From the NCBI GenBank assembly GCA_902826305.1, contig CADEEH010000032.1, forward strand, positions 1-41,087: a DNA stretch of 41,087 nucleotides, given 5' to 3'. Position 1 is the stretch's first letter; the number at the start of each line of letters is the position of its first letter. A program made the translations under genes and the position numbers. This DNA comes from an uncultured Burkholderiales bacterium (GTDB lineage: Bacteria > Pseudomonadota > Gammaproteobacteria > Burkholderiales > Burkholderiaceae_E). This document shows positions 1 to 7,420 of the stretch, piece after piece. The notes below the pieces were generated by a model. The model worked only from the letters and a program-made list of their open reading frames with translations. It did no database searches and was not told the DNA's origin.

Positions 1-886
1 CGATCGCGTTGGTCGGGCCGGTGAGGCAGGTGGAGACCGAGCCGACGACCGCGGCCGCGATAGAGCCGATGCCGCAGGCCACCGTCACCACGTCGATCGG
101 TGTGTCGTGCCCGGCGGCACGCAACACCGCGAAGCCCTGGCCGTTCTGCACGACCAGCACGGTGATCGCCAGCGGCACCACCAGTTCGATCATCGCGGCC
201 CACGACCACTCGGGGGCCTGCACGATCGGCTGCACCAGTCCGAGCCCCGCGAGCGCCGATCCGTCGAAACGTCCGAGCACCGCGATCGCGATCGCGCCGA
301 CCACGAGTGCGCCGATCATCGGCGGCACCCGTCGTCCGAGCGCAGGGGACACGCTGAGCAGCAGCCACACCGCCACCATCGGCCCGGCGATCGCCAGGTC
401 GGTGTGCACCGCGCGGACCAGGTCGAGCCCGAAGCGCAGGAAGACCCCGGCCACCATCCCCATCACGATCGGCATCGGCACCGACTGCATCGCGCGTCGC
501 ACCCAGCCGCTTGCGCCCAGCACGAGCATCAGCACGCCGGTCGCGTAGTAGGCGCCGACGACCTCGCCGAAGCTCAGGTGCGACAGCGACTGGCCGACCA
601 GCACCGCGCCCGGGATCGTCCAGAACAGCACCATCGGCTGCCGGTAGCGCCAGCACAGCAACGCGCCGAGCAGCCCGTTGACGAAGAACATGCCGAAGAT
701 CCACGAGGCCATCTGCGGCTCGGTCAGGTGGCCCTGGGTGCCGGCCGACAGCACGATCGCCACCGGCCCGGTGGCCGCGAAAATCCAGCCGATCAGGCCG
801 TTGGCGGCATGGCGGGTGTTGAAGTCGGCCCAGACCTGCGACAGCGAGGGGGGCGGGGCGGCGGGGCGTTCGAGATGCGAGAGCAC
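1..886 (-). CDS. benE: BenE-family benzoate/H+ symporter-like permease (3' end cut by window edge)
   Basis: A predicted inner-membrane secondary transporter. About 295 codons are visible on the minus strand before the frame runs off the left edge. Nearly the whole protein is hydrophobic, with repeated membrane segments. Several stretches match what I know of the BenE family, including FWTIPGAVLVG, a GWVRR..QSVPMPIVMG loop and CLTGPTNAI near the visible end. BenE proteins import benzoate with protons; the substrate here is inferred from family resemblance only. No in-frame ATG lies upstream of the conserved part. The best start I find is a GTG at 886-884, giving an N-terminus beginning VLSHLERPA, with no convincing ribosome binding site. 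The gene follows the 493-residue gene in the same direction. Confidence 0.75.
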   Translation of the reverse strand, partial: MLSHLERPAAPPPSLSQVWADFNTRHAANGLIGWIFAATGPVAIVLSAGTQGHLTEPQMASWIFGMFFVNGLLGALLCWRYRQPMVLFWTIPGAVLVGQSLSHLSFGEVVGAYYATGVLMLVLGASGWVRRAMQSVPMPIVMGMVAGVFLRFGLDLVRAVHTDLAIAGPMVAVWLLLSVSPALGRRVPPMIGALVVGAIAIAVLGRFDGSALAGLGLVQPIVQAPEWSWAAMIELVVPLAITVLVVQNGQGFAVLRAAGHDTPIDVVTVACGIGSIAAAVVGSVSTCLTGPTNAI

Positions 887-921
887 GGGCGGCAGTTTGC
901 CACCATCGGCGCCCCGACCTG

Positions 922-947
922 CATCAGCGCGATCTCCTCGTGGGGCC
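922..947. repeat. Direct repeat, left copy (24/26 match to 999-1024)
   Basis: This 26-nt stretch matches 999-1024 at 24 of 26 positions. The right copy encodes the last residues (WPHEEIALM) of the 493-residue protein. The left copy still spells PHEEIALM in one minus-strand frame, but that frame leads into no recognisable protein. It may be the relic of a duplicated gene end. Confidence 0.7.
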
Positions 948-995
948 GGATCGCGACTCGTACACTCCCGGACTACTGGAGCCCGACGGCCGACG

Positions 996-2477
996 CTACA
1001 TCAGCGCGATTTCCTCGTGCGGCCACACGGACCAGATGCCGGCGATGCGCCACAGCGCCCGTCCGGACAGCGGGATCGCGCGCCGCACCATCCGGTAGCG
1101 ATAACTCATCGGCGAGCCGCTGGTGTCCACGAAGACCGCCGCGAAATCGACCGCACCGTCATCAGCCGGCGACGACCGCAACGACTCCAGGCGTTCCGGA
1201 TCCTCGACCGGGTGTGAACTGATCGAACCCATCGTCGGGTCGACCGGCACCACGAACCACTTCAGCAGAAGGTCACGATGGCTCGCCGTGCTGGTCGCCT
1301 CGGCGATCTCGTCCTGCTCGCAGAGCTGGTGCCGCTCGGTGCGGTGGCGGGCGGCCTCGTCGGACAGACGCCAGGCCTCGCGCTGATGGGCATGGCGTTC
1401 GGCCAGTGACACACGCAGCGCCGCTTCCGCGGTCGGATCTTCGAGGCGCGTGGCTTCGATCCGTTCGATCCGCTGCGACATCGTCGCCGCCTCCTGCGGC
1501 GTGACCATCGCCTCGAAACGCGCCGGTGTCGCCAGGTACAGTGCCGACAGCGCGCTCTGGCGATCCTGCGGCGTGCGCTCGCTGCGGGCGAGGCCGAGGC
1601 GCAGGATCGCGACATCGGGCACGACAAGGGCGCGCCGCGCGAGGCGGAACGCCTCGGCCGCCGCCGCGGCATTGCCCGAGGCAACATGGCAGGCGCCTTC
1701 GCAGGTGAGCAGCCACCCCGACGGCTCCTGGTCGATGAAGAACTTCCCGAGCAGGCTCTTGGCCTGCGCGATCCGTGCGAGGGCTGTTGCATGGGCGCCC
1801 GCGTCGTACAGCGAGGCAGCCTCGGCCGCGAGCGGCTCGATCGCTTCGAGGGCATCGGGCGCGATCTGCACGGCCGCCACCTGGCGGTTGATCAGGTCGA
1901 TCAAGCTGTTGCTGAGATCCTCGATCGCCGACGGCGCCGCGTGCTCGACCCGCGTCCGCCCTTCGTCGGTTGTTGTGCCGTTCTCCACATCGCTCGTCCT
2001 GCGCAGATCACGCACGAACATCACGAACAGGCTGCCGAAGCGCCCGGGTGCGCAGAACACGCGTTCGACGCCCAGCGCCTCGGCACACAGCGCCATCAGC
2101 GCGACCACGTCGCGTTTCTCGATCGCCATCTCGTCGGCAATGCGCAGTCCCGGGAGGACACGGGCGAGTGCACCGCGTGCGGCGATCGCCGCCCCGTCCG
2201 ACGGATGGTCCTCGTCGCGTCGGGTCCATCGGAAGACTCGTTCGTCGTACTTGCCGATCAGATCGATGTGCGCCGACAGCAATCCACCTTCGACCAGTTC
2301 GATCTCGAGCTCGCCCCTGCGGGTGTCGGCGCTCCAGCGGTGCACGAGTTCGGTCGGCAGCACACGCGCGTTCCGGTTGGCGAACGCCTCGACGACGCGG
2401 GCGTAGGCCGGCGAATCGGTCGCGATGTCGGTCGACGCGCGCAGGAAGCGGCGCCAGGGGGCGGGCAGGGGAATCAT
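996..2477 (-). CDS. Hypothetical protein, 493 aa
   Basis: I do not recognise this protein. The start is set at the ATG giving MIPLPAPWRRFLRAS, because the 54 residues upstream in the same frame look like untranslated sequence. There is no signal peptide or obvious membrane segment, so it is probably cytoplasmic. The middle third (about residues 215-300) is rich in Ala/Leu and reads as helical repeats (AAEAASLYDAGAHATALARIAQ, then a block around LACEGACHVASGNAAAAAEAFRLA), reminiscent of TPR-like helix pairs, though I cannot assign a family. The C-terminal 75 residues look like a compact beta-containing domain (AVFVDTSGSPMSYRYRM) ending in WPHEEIALM. The ribosome binding site is weak. Opposite-strand frames here lack recognisable content. 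Confidence 0.6.
   Translation of the reverse strand: MIPLPAPWRRFLRASTDIATDSPAYARVVEAFANRNARVLPTELVHRWSADTRRGELEIELVEGGLLSAHIDLIGKYDERVFRWTRRDEDHPSDGAAIAARGALARVLPGLRIADEMAIEKRDVVALMALCAEALGVERVFCAPGRFGSLFVMFVRDLRRTSDVENGTTTDEGRTRVEHAAPSAIEDLSNSLIDLINRQVAAVQIAPDALEAIEPLAAEAASLYDAGAHATALARIAQAKSLLGKFFIDQEPSGWLLTCEGACHVASGNAAAAAEAFRLARRALVVPDVAILRLGLARSERTPQDRQSALSALYLATPARFEAMVTPQEAATMSQRIERIEATRLEDPTAEAALRVSLAERHAHQREAWRLSDEAARHRTERHQLCEQDEIAEATSTASHRDLLLKWFVVPVDPTMGSISSHPVEDPERLESLRSSPADDGAVDFAAVFVDTSGSPMSYRYRMVRRAIPLSGRALWRIAGIWSVWPHEEIALM
999..1024. repeat. Direct repeat, right copy (end of the 493-residue gene)
   Basis: Second copy of the 26-nt repeat. It covers the C-terminal codons of the minus-strand gene ending at 996. 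The two mismatches to the left copy are a c/t and a g/c change. Confidence 0.7.
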
Positions 2478-2656
2478 CGACGGGATCCGGGATCGTGGAG
2501 AACTCGCCGGATGGTAGAGCGCCGCGGCGGCGGGAACAAGGCAAGGCGGGACCGCAAACGTGTCACGTGAAGGCGGGATAGCTCTCAACAGACCTGAGGA
2601 TGAGCCCGCCCACCGTCCGGCACGATGATGAAGACCCATCCGACACGGAGATCGCC

Positions 2657-3169
2657 ATGTTCAGGTTGCTCTTCACGGTCTGCTTCGTGTGTCTCGCCAG
2701 CGGCTGCGCCTCGCAGCTCGGCGCCTTCTTCCATCGCCCGGTGGTCGAGGACAACATCAAGGAGGCGTTGTCGACGGTCTCGCTGTCGGCGGACCGGCGC
2801 ACGGTGGTCGTCGCCACCAACGGCAACACCCACCCGATGTACTGCGCCGAGCCGCCGCCGGACACGGCGACCGGACTGAAGACCGACTGGGAAGGCTCGG
2901 CCAAGGTCAAGGGCCAGGAGGCCACGGTCAAGGACAAGCTCGAGACCTCGGTCACCGTGCTGTCGGCGCGAAACGCGCCGCTCGATGCGTTTCGCACCGG
3001 GTTGTTCTCGTTGTGCCAGTTCTACATGAACGGTGCAATCGCCCAGCCGGACGTACGGCCGCTGTTCGAGAAGCTGATCAACACCTACCAGGTCACGCAG
3101 CCGTATGGCACCGCGACCGCGGCGGCGGTGGAGGCGGCGGCGACGAAGGGGGCGGGAGCGACGAAGTAA
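2657..3169 (+). CDS. Small predicted lipoprotein, 170 aa
   Basis: An exported lipoprotein of unknown function. The start chosen is the ATG giving MFRLLFTVCFVCLASGC, preceded by a ggag ribosome binding site; a longer frame reaches 2600 but would bury the signal peptide. The lipobox LASGC places the lipidated Cys at about residue 16. The mature part has no membrane segment. It contains two internal cysteines (MYCAEPP and LCQFY), which could form a disulfide, and an Ala/Gly/Lys-rich tail. No domain was recognised. It is transcribed away from the 493-residue gene, with 179 bp between the two starts. Confidence 0.65.
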   Translation: MFRLLFTVCFVCLASGCASQLGAFFHRPVVEDNIKEALSTVSLSADRRTVVVATNGNTHPMYCAEPPPDTATGLKTDWEGSAKVKGQEATVKDKLETSVTVLSARNAPLDAFRTGLFSLCQFYMNGAIAQPDVRPLFEKLINTYQVTQPYGTATAAAVEAAATKGAGATK

Positions 3170-3242
3170 TCGCGGAACGACGCCAGGGGAAACCAGACAC
3201 AGCAAGATTGCGATGCGAATCCGTTCGCACCCAGGGAGTCGG

Positions 3243-3264
3243 ACCGCGGGAAGCAGCCCGCGGT
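3243..3264. terminator. Strong GC hairpin after the first lipoprotein gene
   Basis: An 8-bp perfect stem (accgcggg / cccgcggt) closes a 6-nt loop 74 bp after the stop at 3169. No T tract follows, so intrinsic termination is uncertain; it may instead be a structured leader for the next lipoprotein gene. Confidence 0.35.
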
Positions 3265-3379
3265 TCGACTCTCATACCCCAGTGCGTCTTGCAGCGACGC
3301 CACATTCGAGCCGAAAGACGTTGACTGGAGGCAAGAAACTTGGTGTCTTGGTTTCCCTTCAACTCTCGACGACGCGCAA

Positions 3380-4015
3380 ATGGAGCTCCGCAGTACCCTT
3401 TCATCGCCGTTCGTCGTCGCGGTGTTGGCCGCGATGCTTGCCGGCTGTGCGACATCATCTGGCAAGTATCAGTCCCCGCAACGTTACGGTGTTCAGAACA
3501 CGAAACTGACGAAACTACCATTCGACGCGGCTTGGGACAGGCTGGTCAAGAACCTGAGCAGCGACTTCTTCGTCATCAACAACATCGACAAGCACTCACG
3601 ACTTCTCAACATCTCGTTCAGCGCGAGTCGTCCATCGGAGTTCGTTGACTGCGGGACCAGCACCCGAATATTCAACAAAGGGTTTGGTGAGGAGAAGACC
3701 ACATTTCCGACCGCCGACCCCGCTGTCTACGGCGCCGCGAACTCCGCAGGAGCGCCGTTCACCGTAAGGCAAACGACCCGGCTCGAAGGAAGAGCGAACA
3801 TCTATGTGGCACCCGAGGGAGATGCGACACAGATCGTTGTCAATGCCCGCTACGTCCTGACAGTCAATACTCAAGCGAGAAATGCGGAAGGTCATCCGGT
3901 GGGATCAGATCAGATGGTCTACGACTTCTCGACAAAACTCGGTGGCGGCGCAAACGAAGTTCTTTGCTACACAAAGGGAGTCATCGAGCGAAGGATCTTG
4001 TCGTTCGTGGACTGA
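3380..4015 (+). CDS. Predicted lipoprotein, 211 aa
   Basis: A second exported lipoprotein. The N-terminus has a short charged region, a hydrophobic stretch (VVAVLAAMLAGC) and a lipobox LAGC with Cys at about residue 23. The mature part contains an alternating beta-strand pattern (FFVINNIDKHSRLLNISF; RANIYVAPEGDATQIVVNARYVL), like small outer-membrane assembly or adaptor lipoproteins, but I cannot name the family. Two further cysteines lie at DCGTST and VLCYTKG. The gene is visibly less GC-rich than its neighbours, with many A/T-ending codons, which fits recent acquisition or relaxed selection. The ribosome binding site is poor. It is convergent with the acetyltransferase gene. Confidence 0.65.
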   Translation: MELRSTLSSPFVVAVLAAMLAGCATSSGKYQSPQRYGVQNTKLTKLPFDAAWDRLVKNLSSDFFVINNIDKHSRLLNISFSASRPSEFVDCGTSTRIFNKGFGEEKTTFPTADPAVYGAANSAGAPFTVRQTTRLEGRANIYVAPEGDATQIVVNARYVLTVNTQARNAEGHPVGSDQMVYDFSTKLGGGANEVLCYTKGVIERRILSFVD

Positions 4016-4040
4016 GGCGCTAACTGCGCCGCTTTCCCTT
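4016..4040. terminator. Possible terminator between convergent genes
   Basis: GGCGC-taact-GCGCC forms a 5-bp stem directly after the stop of the lipoprotein gene. It is followed by a pyrimidine-rich stretch (gctttccctt) and lies in the 39-bp gap before the convergent acetyltransferase. The stem is short. Confidence 0.35.
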
Positions 4041-4054
4041 CACGCATTAGGCAA

Positions 4055-4759
4055 TCAGCCGCGGCTGACGAGGACCGGCGCGGTCAGCGTCGCCAGTGCA
4101 ACACGCTGCCTGCCCTGTGCATCGAAATTGTCCGGATCCAGCCAGCGCCTGAAGGCCGCATCCAGCGCCGGCCACTCCTTGTCGATCACCGCGTACCAGG
4201 CGGTGTCGCGGTTGCGGCCCTTGACCACCGTCGCCTGCCGGAAGATGCCCTCGTAGGAAAAGCCCAGTCGCTGCGCGGCGCGGCGCGACGGGGCGTTGAG
4301 TGCATCACATTTCCACTCGTAGCGGCGATAGCCGAGCGAGAACGCGTTGGCCATCATCAGGTGCATCGCCTCGGTGGCCGCGCGGGTGCGTTGCAGGAGC
4401 GGCGAATACAGGATGTGGCCGACCTCGATCGAGCCGGACGCAGGCGTGATCCGCAGGTAGGCGCACACGCCCGTGGGCTGGCCGCGTTCCTTGTCGATGA
4501 TCGCGAAGAACAGCGGGTCGGTCGATCGTTCGGATGCCTCGGCCCAGGCGCGGTAGGCGGCCTCGTCGGCGAACGGACCGTAGGCCATGTAGGTGAAACC
4601 TTCACCGGCGCGGTCGTTCGTGTTGGCGGCGTGGAGCGCGGCGGCGTGACGGGATGCGCTGAGAGGTTCCAAGCGGCAGTAGCGGCCTTCGAGGGGCTCA
4701 CGCGGCGGCGCGGGTGGAGTGGCCCAGTCCGGAATCGGAGCGCCGACGGGTTGGGGCAT
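4055..4759 (-). CDS. GNAT-family N-acetyltransferase (RimJ/RimL type), 234 aa
   Basis: A predicted acetyl-CoA-dependent N-acetyltransferase. It has the order typical of the RimJ/RimL-like branch: an N-terminal RYCRLEPLSASRHAAALHAA segment, a central strand (GVCAYLRITPASGSIEVGHI), an R/T-rich acetyl-CoA loop (LLQRTRAATEAMHLMM), and the late motif YRRYEWKCDALNAPSRRAAQRLGF, which is highly characteristic. The start is the ATG at 4759, preceded by an aagga ribosome binding site; the open frame extends upstream to 4906, but that part looks untranslated. Length is normal for the family. The substrate cannot be told from sequence. It is divergent from the Tad locus. Confidence 0.85.
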   Translation of the reverse strand: MPQPVGAPIPDWATPPAPPREPLEGRYCRLEPLSASRHAAALHAANTNDRAGEGFTYMAYGPFADEAAYRAWAEASERSTDPLFFAIIDKERGQPTGVCAYLRITPASGSIEVGHILYSPLLQRTRAATEAMHLMMANAFSLGYRRYEWKCDALNAPSRRAAQRLGFSYEGIFRQATVVKGRNRDTAWYAVIDKEWPALDAAFRRWLDPDNFDAQGRQRVALATLTAPVLVSRG

Positions 4760-4828
4760 TCGAGTTTCCTTGTCGGATCGGGGCGGTGCGATGGTCGGGC
4801 GGAAAAGCGATTTCGTCACGCGTCGCCG

Positions 4829-4834
4829 AGTATA
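4829..4834 (-). promoter_or_regulatory. Candidate -10 element for the acetyltransferase gene
   Basis: Read on the minus strand this is TATACT, a good -10 match about 70 bp upstream of the ATG at 4759. I do not see a convincing -35 at the right distance, so this is tentative. Confidence 0.25.
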
Positions 4835-4853
4835 GACCCCGCATCGATCGGTC

Positions 4854-4863
4854 GGCCTAGGCC
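4854..4863. repeat. 10-bp perfect palindrome in the divergent region before the Tad locus
   Basis: GGCCTAGGCC is a perfect palindrome lying 21 bp upstream of the -35 of the predicted Tad promoter. It could be a regulator site, but short GC palindromes are not rare in such a genome. Confidence 0.4.
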
Positions 4864-4884
4864 ATGGTTCGGCCGCGTGTCGAA

Positions 4885-4913
4885 TTGAGCGCTCGGGCGC
4901 GTGCACGTCTAAT
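4885..4913 (+). promoter_or_regulatory. Predicted sigma-70 promoter of the Tad locus
   Basis: TTGAGC at 4885-4890 and TCTAAT at 4908-4913 are separated by exactly 17 bp (4 of 6 and 5 of 6 matches to consensus). The inferred start of transcription near 4920 leaves a leader of about 33 nt before the ATG at 4953. It is the best promoter match I found, and its position before the first pilin gene supports it. Confidence 0.55.
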
Positions 4914-4952
4914 GGTCAGCGTCACATCGGACAAACCTTGATGGAGAAACGC

Positions 4953-5207
4953 ATGACTGGAAAGAAGCACCTCCCTCGCGGCCAGGGCATGACCGAATAC
5001 ATCGTCATCGTCGCCTTGATCGCCGTCGCGGCGATCGGCGTCTATCGCTATTTCGGCTCGGCCGTCCGCAGTCAGGTGGCCGGGATGGCCCAGGAGATCG
5101 CCGGCCAGGATGCCGGCACCCAGATCGCCGGTGCCCAGACCGCGGCCACCAACGCCAACTCCCAGGCGACCGCGAACAAGACCCTCAATTCCTACAACGG
5201 CAACTGA
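4953..5207 (+). CDS. Flp-type prepilin, 84 aa
   Basis: Probable major pilin subunit of a Tad-type pilus. The N-terminus is basic (MTGKKHLPRG), followed by the prepilin signature QGMTEY and a hydrophobic stretch (IVIVALIAVAAIGVY). Cleavage after Gly would place Glu at +5, as required by type IV/Flp prepilin peptidases. The C-terminal half is rich in Ala, Thr, Asn and Gln and low in charge, as in exposed pilin tails. Starts at TTG 4938 and ATG 4941 are also possible, but the ATG at 4953 has ggag six bases upstream. Its place at the head of the locus, alone after a promoter, fits high expression. Confidence 0.85.
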   Translation: MTGKKHLPRGQGMTEYIVIVALIAVAAIGVYRYFGSAVRSQVAGMAQEIAGQDAGTQIAGAQTAATNANSQATANKTLNSYNGN

Positions 5208-5243
5208 GCAGCGACGGGGGCGGCGAAGGCGAGGAGATTCGAC

Positions 5244-6557
5244 ATGCTCGAGCGCAGCAACAGTTGCGGTCAGGCGCTCGTGCTGGGTATCGCCATGCTC
5301 TTCGCGGCGACTCTGGGCATCTTCTGGCTGTTCAGTGTCGGCCAGGTCACGTCGACCAAGCAACGCCTGACCAACGCGGCCGATGCAGCGGCCTACAGTG
5401 CGGCGCTCTGGCGGGCACGGATCTTCAACTATCACGCGTACTCCAATCGGGCGATCGTCGCGCAGGAGGTCGCGATCGCCCAGGCTGCCACCCTGGTCTC
5501 GTGGGCCAAGTACTTCGAGACCACGATGGAGAATCTGTCGAAGATCCCGTTCCCGCCGACGCAGGCCATATTCAACGCACTGGCCGAGGTCGCAGAGGGC
5601 AACTCCACGCTCGTGCAGGGCGCGGCAACGGTCGAGGTCGGCGCCCGGACCGGCTACAAGATCGCCCTCGAGCAGAGCCAGCGTCTGCTCGAGGAATTCT
5701 CTCGGAGCGGCATCACGCTCGGCGCAATCGCCGCCGAAGTCGCGCGGGCCAACGATCCCGGATTCTTCGCCTTCGTCGCCAACCCGAGTGTTGCCAACAT
5801 CGCGCGTCGATATACCGGCGATGATCGCGAACGCCTCAAGGAGGTGGTGCTGGCGTCCCTGGACTCGTTCACCAAGGACCGTGGCAATGATCTGCCGTTG
5901 CCGATAGCGCCCCCCGCGTGCCCCCGCCTCGACAGCATCCCTCATCTGCGAAAACGCGGCGGCACGGTGCTCGCGCCCGGCCTGGATCGCTGGGAGGCGG
6001 TCGACACGATCTCGATCCACGAGTCGTCGTTCCGACGGTTCCGATGCCGGACCAGCGAAGCCGTGCCGGTCGGATATGGCGCCGCGGAGGTCGCGTCCCC
6101 GGTCGCCGAAGAGGGCAGGATCGTCGCCGACCCGGGGGGTTCCGCGTCCACCAACCCGCAGGCGACCGACCTTGCCGGCGATGACATCGTCGCACTCAGC
6201 GCCTACGACGGACTGGCGAGCACCCACGAACTCGACTACGGCTCGCTCGAAGGCGACGACAGGCTCTTCCCGCTGCCGAAGCTGCTGGTGATCGCCTGCG
6301 CCCGTAATGCGGCGGTCCGCACTGCCAATCGGCTCGACATCGGGGTTGGTCGCCTCCGATTGCGCGAGGACATGGCGGGCGGCCGCCTCTGGGCCGCGGC
6401 GTCGGCTCGACTGTACTTCCGGCGTCCGCCGGGTGATGGCCGCGATGACGAGTATGCGAGCCTGTTCAACCCGTACTGGCAGGTCCGACTGGCGCCCCTG
6501 GAGGAGCAGGAGCGTGTGCGTGCCGAGGCCGCGATCGGGAGCGGGGCATGCGGTTGA
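5244..6557 (+). CDS. Large TadG-like pseudopilin, 437 aa
   Basis: A Tad-locus protein with an N-terminal membrane anchor of the TadE/TadG kind. After a short leader it has CGQALVLGIAMLFAATLGIFWLF, then VTSTKQRLTNAADAAAYSAAL, the pattern usual in proteins that carry the TadG-like N-terminal domain. The remaining 370 or so residues should be periplasmic or extracellular; the part around residues 200-330 is rich in Arg, Asp and Gly with no recognised adhesin domain. A purine-rich ribosome binding site (gcgaggag) precedes the ATG. It starts 36 bp after the pilin gene and overlaps the next gene by 10 bp, so they are surely co-transcribed. Function is inferred to be a minor pseudopilin or tip component. 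Confidence 0.75.
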   Translation: MLERSNSCGQALVLGIAMLFAATLGIFWLFSVGQVTSTKQRLTNAADAAAYSAALWRARIFNYHAYSNRAIVAQEVAIAQAATLVSWAKYFETTMENLSKIPFPPTQAIFNALAEVAEGNSTLVQGAATVEVGARTGYKIALEQSQRLLEEFSRSGITLGAIAAEVARANDPGFFAFVANPSVANIARRYTGDDRERLKEVVLASLDSFTKDRGNDLPLPIAPPACPRLDSIPHLRKRGGTVLAPGLDRWEAVDTISIHESSFRRFRCRTSEAVPVGYGAAEVASPVAEEGRIVADPGGSASTNPQATDLAGDDIVALSAYDGLASTHELDYGSLEGDDRLFPLPKLLVIACARNAAVRTANRLDIGVGRLRLREDMAGGRLWAAASARLYFRRPPGDGRDDEYASLFNPYWQVRLAPLEEQERVRAEAAIGSGACG

Positions 6558-7420
6558 ACCGAGGTCTCCCGCCGCGTGGTTCGGCCAACGCGGCCTGTGG
6601 CGGCCAGGCGCTGGTCGAAGCGCTGGTGACGCTGATCGCGCTGACCCCGGTGATGTTGCTGGTCATCGTGCTGGGCAAGTACCAGTCGCTGCAGGATGCG
6701 ACGATCAGCGCGTCCCGGAAACTCGCCTTCGAGTGCTCGGTGCGCATCCCGGAGTGTGACGCGATCTCCGCGCAGATGGCCGATGAACTGCGGCGCCGGT
6801 TCTTCTCCCGTCCGGACGTCGAAGTCTTCTCGCGCGACGCGATCACCGGTGAGGCCAGGGCTCCCGAGCGCAACGCGCTCTGGGTCGACGGCGCGAATCG
6901 GCCCCTCCTCGAGCGCTACGAGGACGTCGGCGCACGTGTCGAGGCCGATCGATTCGATGTCGGCCGCAACGCACTCGGGGAACTGGCGTCGGCGGCCTTG
7001 TCCGCCGGGCCGGAACGCTTCGGCCTGGACCTGGCGGGCGGACTGATCAAGGCCCGTCTGCAGGTCGACATCGCGCGGTCGCGAGGACTCGACGGGTTCG
7101 CCGGGCAGCTGCAGGCGCTGACGGTACCGATGATGGCGCACACGGCGGTGCTGATCGACGGCTGGAACGCGTCAGGACCGCATCGGGGCGACCGGCCGGT
7201 CGAGCGGATCGTCGAGGAAGGCCGCCAGTTGCCCGGCATCTTCGGCGTCGCGGAATCGGCGATCGACGCCGCGTACTTCCCGACCCGGACATTGATCCAG
7301 GCGATCCAGCTGGGTTCGGTCGGTCCGTTCGGCCTCGAGACACAAGAGCCGTTCAGGTACCACGAGCTCGACGTCGACATCATTCCCGCGGACCGGATCA
7401 TCGATGCCGTTGCGCGCTGA
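6548..7420 (+). CDS. TadE-like minor pseudopilin, 290 aa
   Basis: Predicted minor pilin. The N-terminus reads GGQALVEALVTLIALTPVMLLVIVLGKYQ: a Gly, a Glu soon after it and a long hydrophobic run, the TadE-type arrangement. One cysteine pair (FECSVRIPECD) lies shortly after the membrane helix. The rest is soluble-looking, without a domain I recognise. It is about twice the usual TadE length. It overlaps its upstream neighbour by 10 bp and the downstream one by 17 bp. The alternative, a secretion-related scaffold, cannot be excluded. Confidence 0.75.
   Translation: MRLNRGLPPRGSANAACGGQALVEALVTLIALTPVMLLVIVLGKYQSLQDATISASRKLAFECSVRIPECDAISAQMADELRRRFFSRPDVEVFSRDAITGEARAPERNALWVDGANRPLLERYEDVGARVEADRFDVGRNALGELASAALSAGPERFGLDLAGGLIKARLQVDIARSRGLDGFAGQLQALTVPMMAHTAVLIDGWNASGPHRGDRPVERIVEEGRQLPGIFGVAESAIDAAYFPTRTLIQAIQLGSVGPFGLETQEPFRYHELDVDIIPADRIIDAVAR

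Noticed and set aside
107-1222. Long plus-strand open frame across the permease region
   Set aside because: It is Arg/His/Gln-rich with no domain; the minus strand encodes a clear BenE-like membrane protein.
3243-3275. tRNA-like end (GGTTCGACTC after a GC stem)
   Set aside because: The flanking bases do not form a T-arm stem, and no acceptor, D or anticodon arm could be found upstream; tmRNA was excluded for the same reason.
4857-6227. 456-codon minus-strand frame
   Set aside because: It lies antisense to the Flp pilin and TadG-like genes and has an Arg/Gly-rich composition typical of antisense frames in GC-rich DNA.
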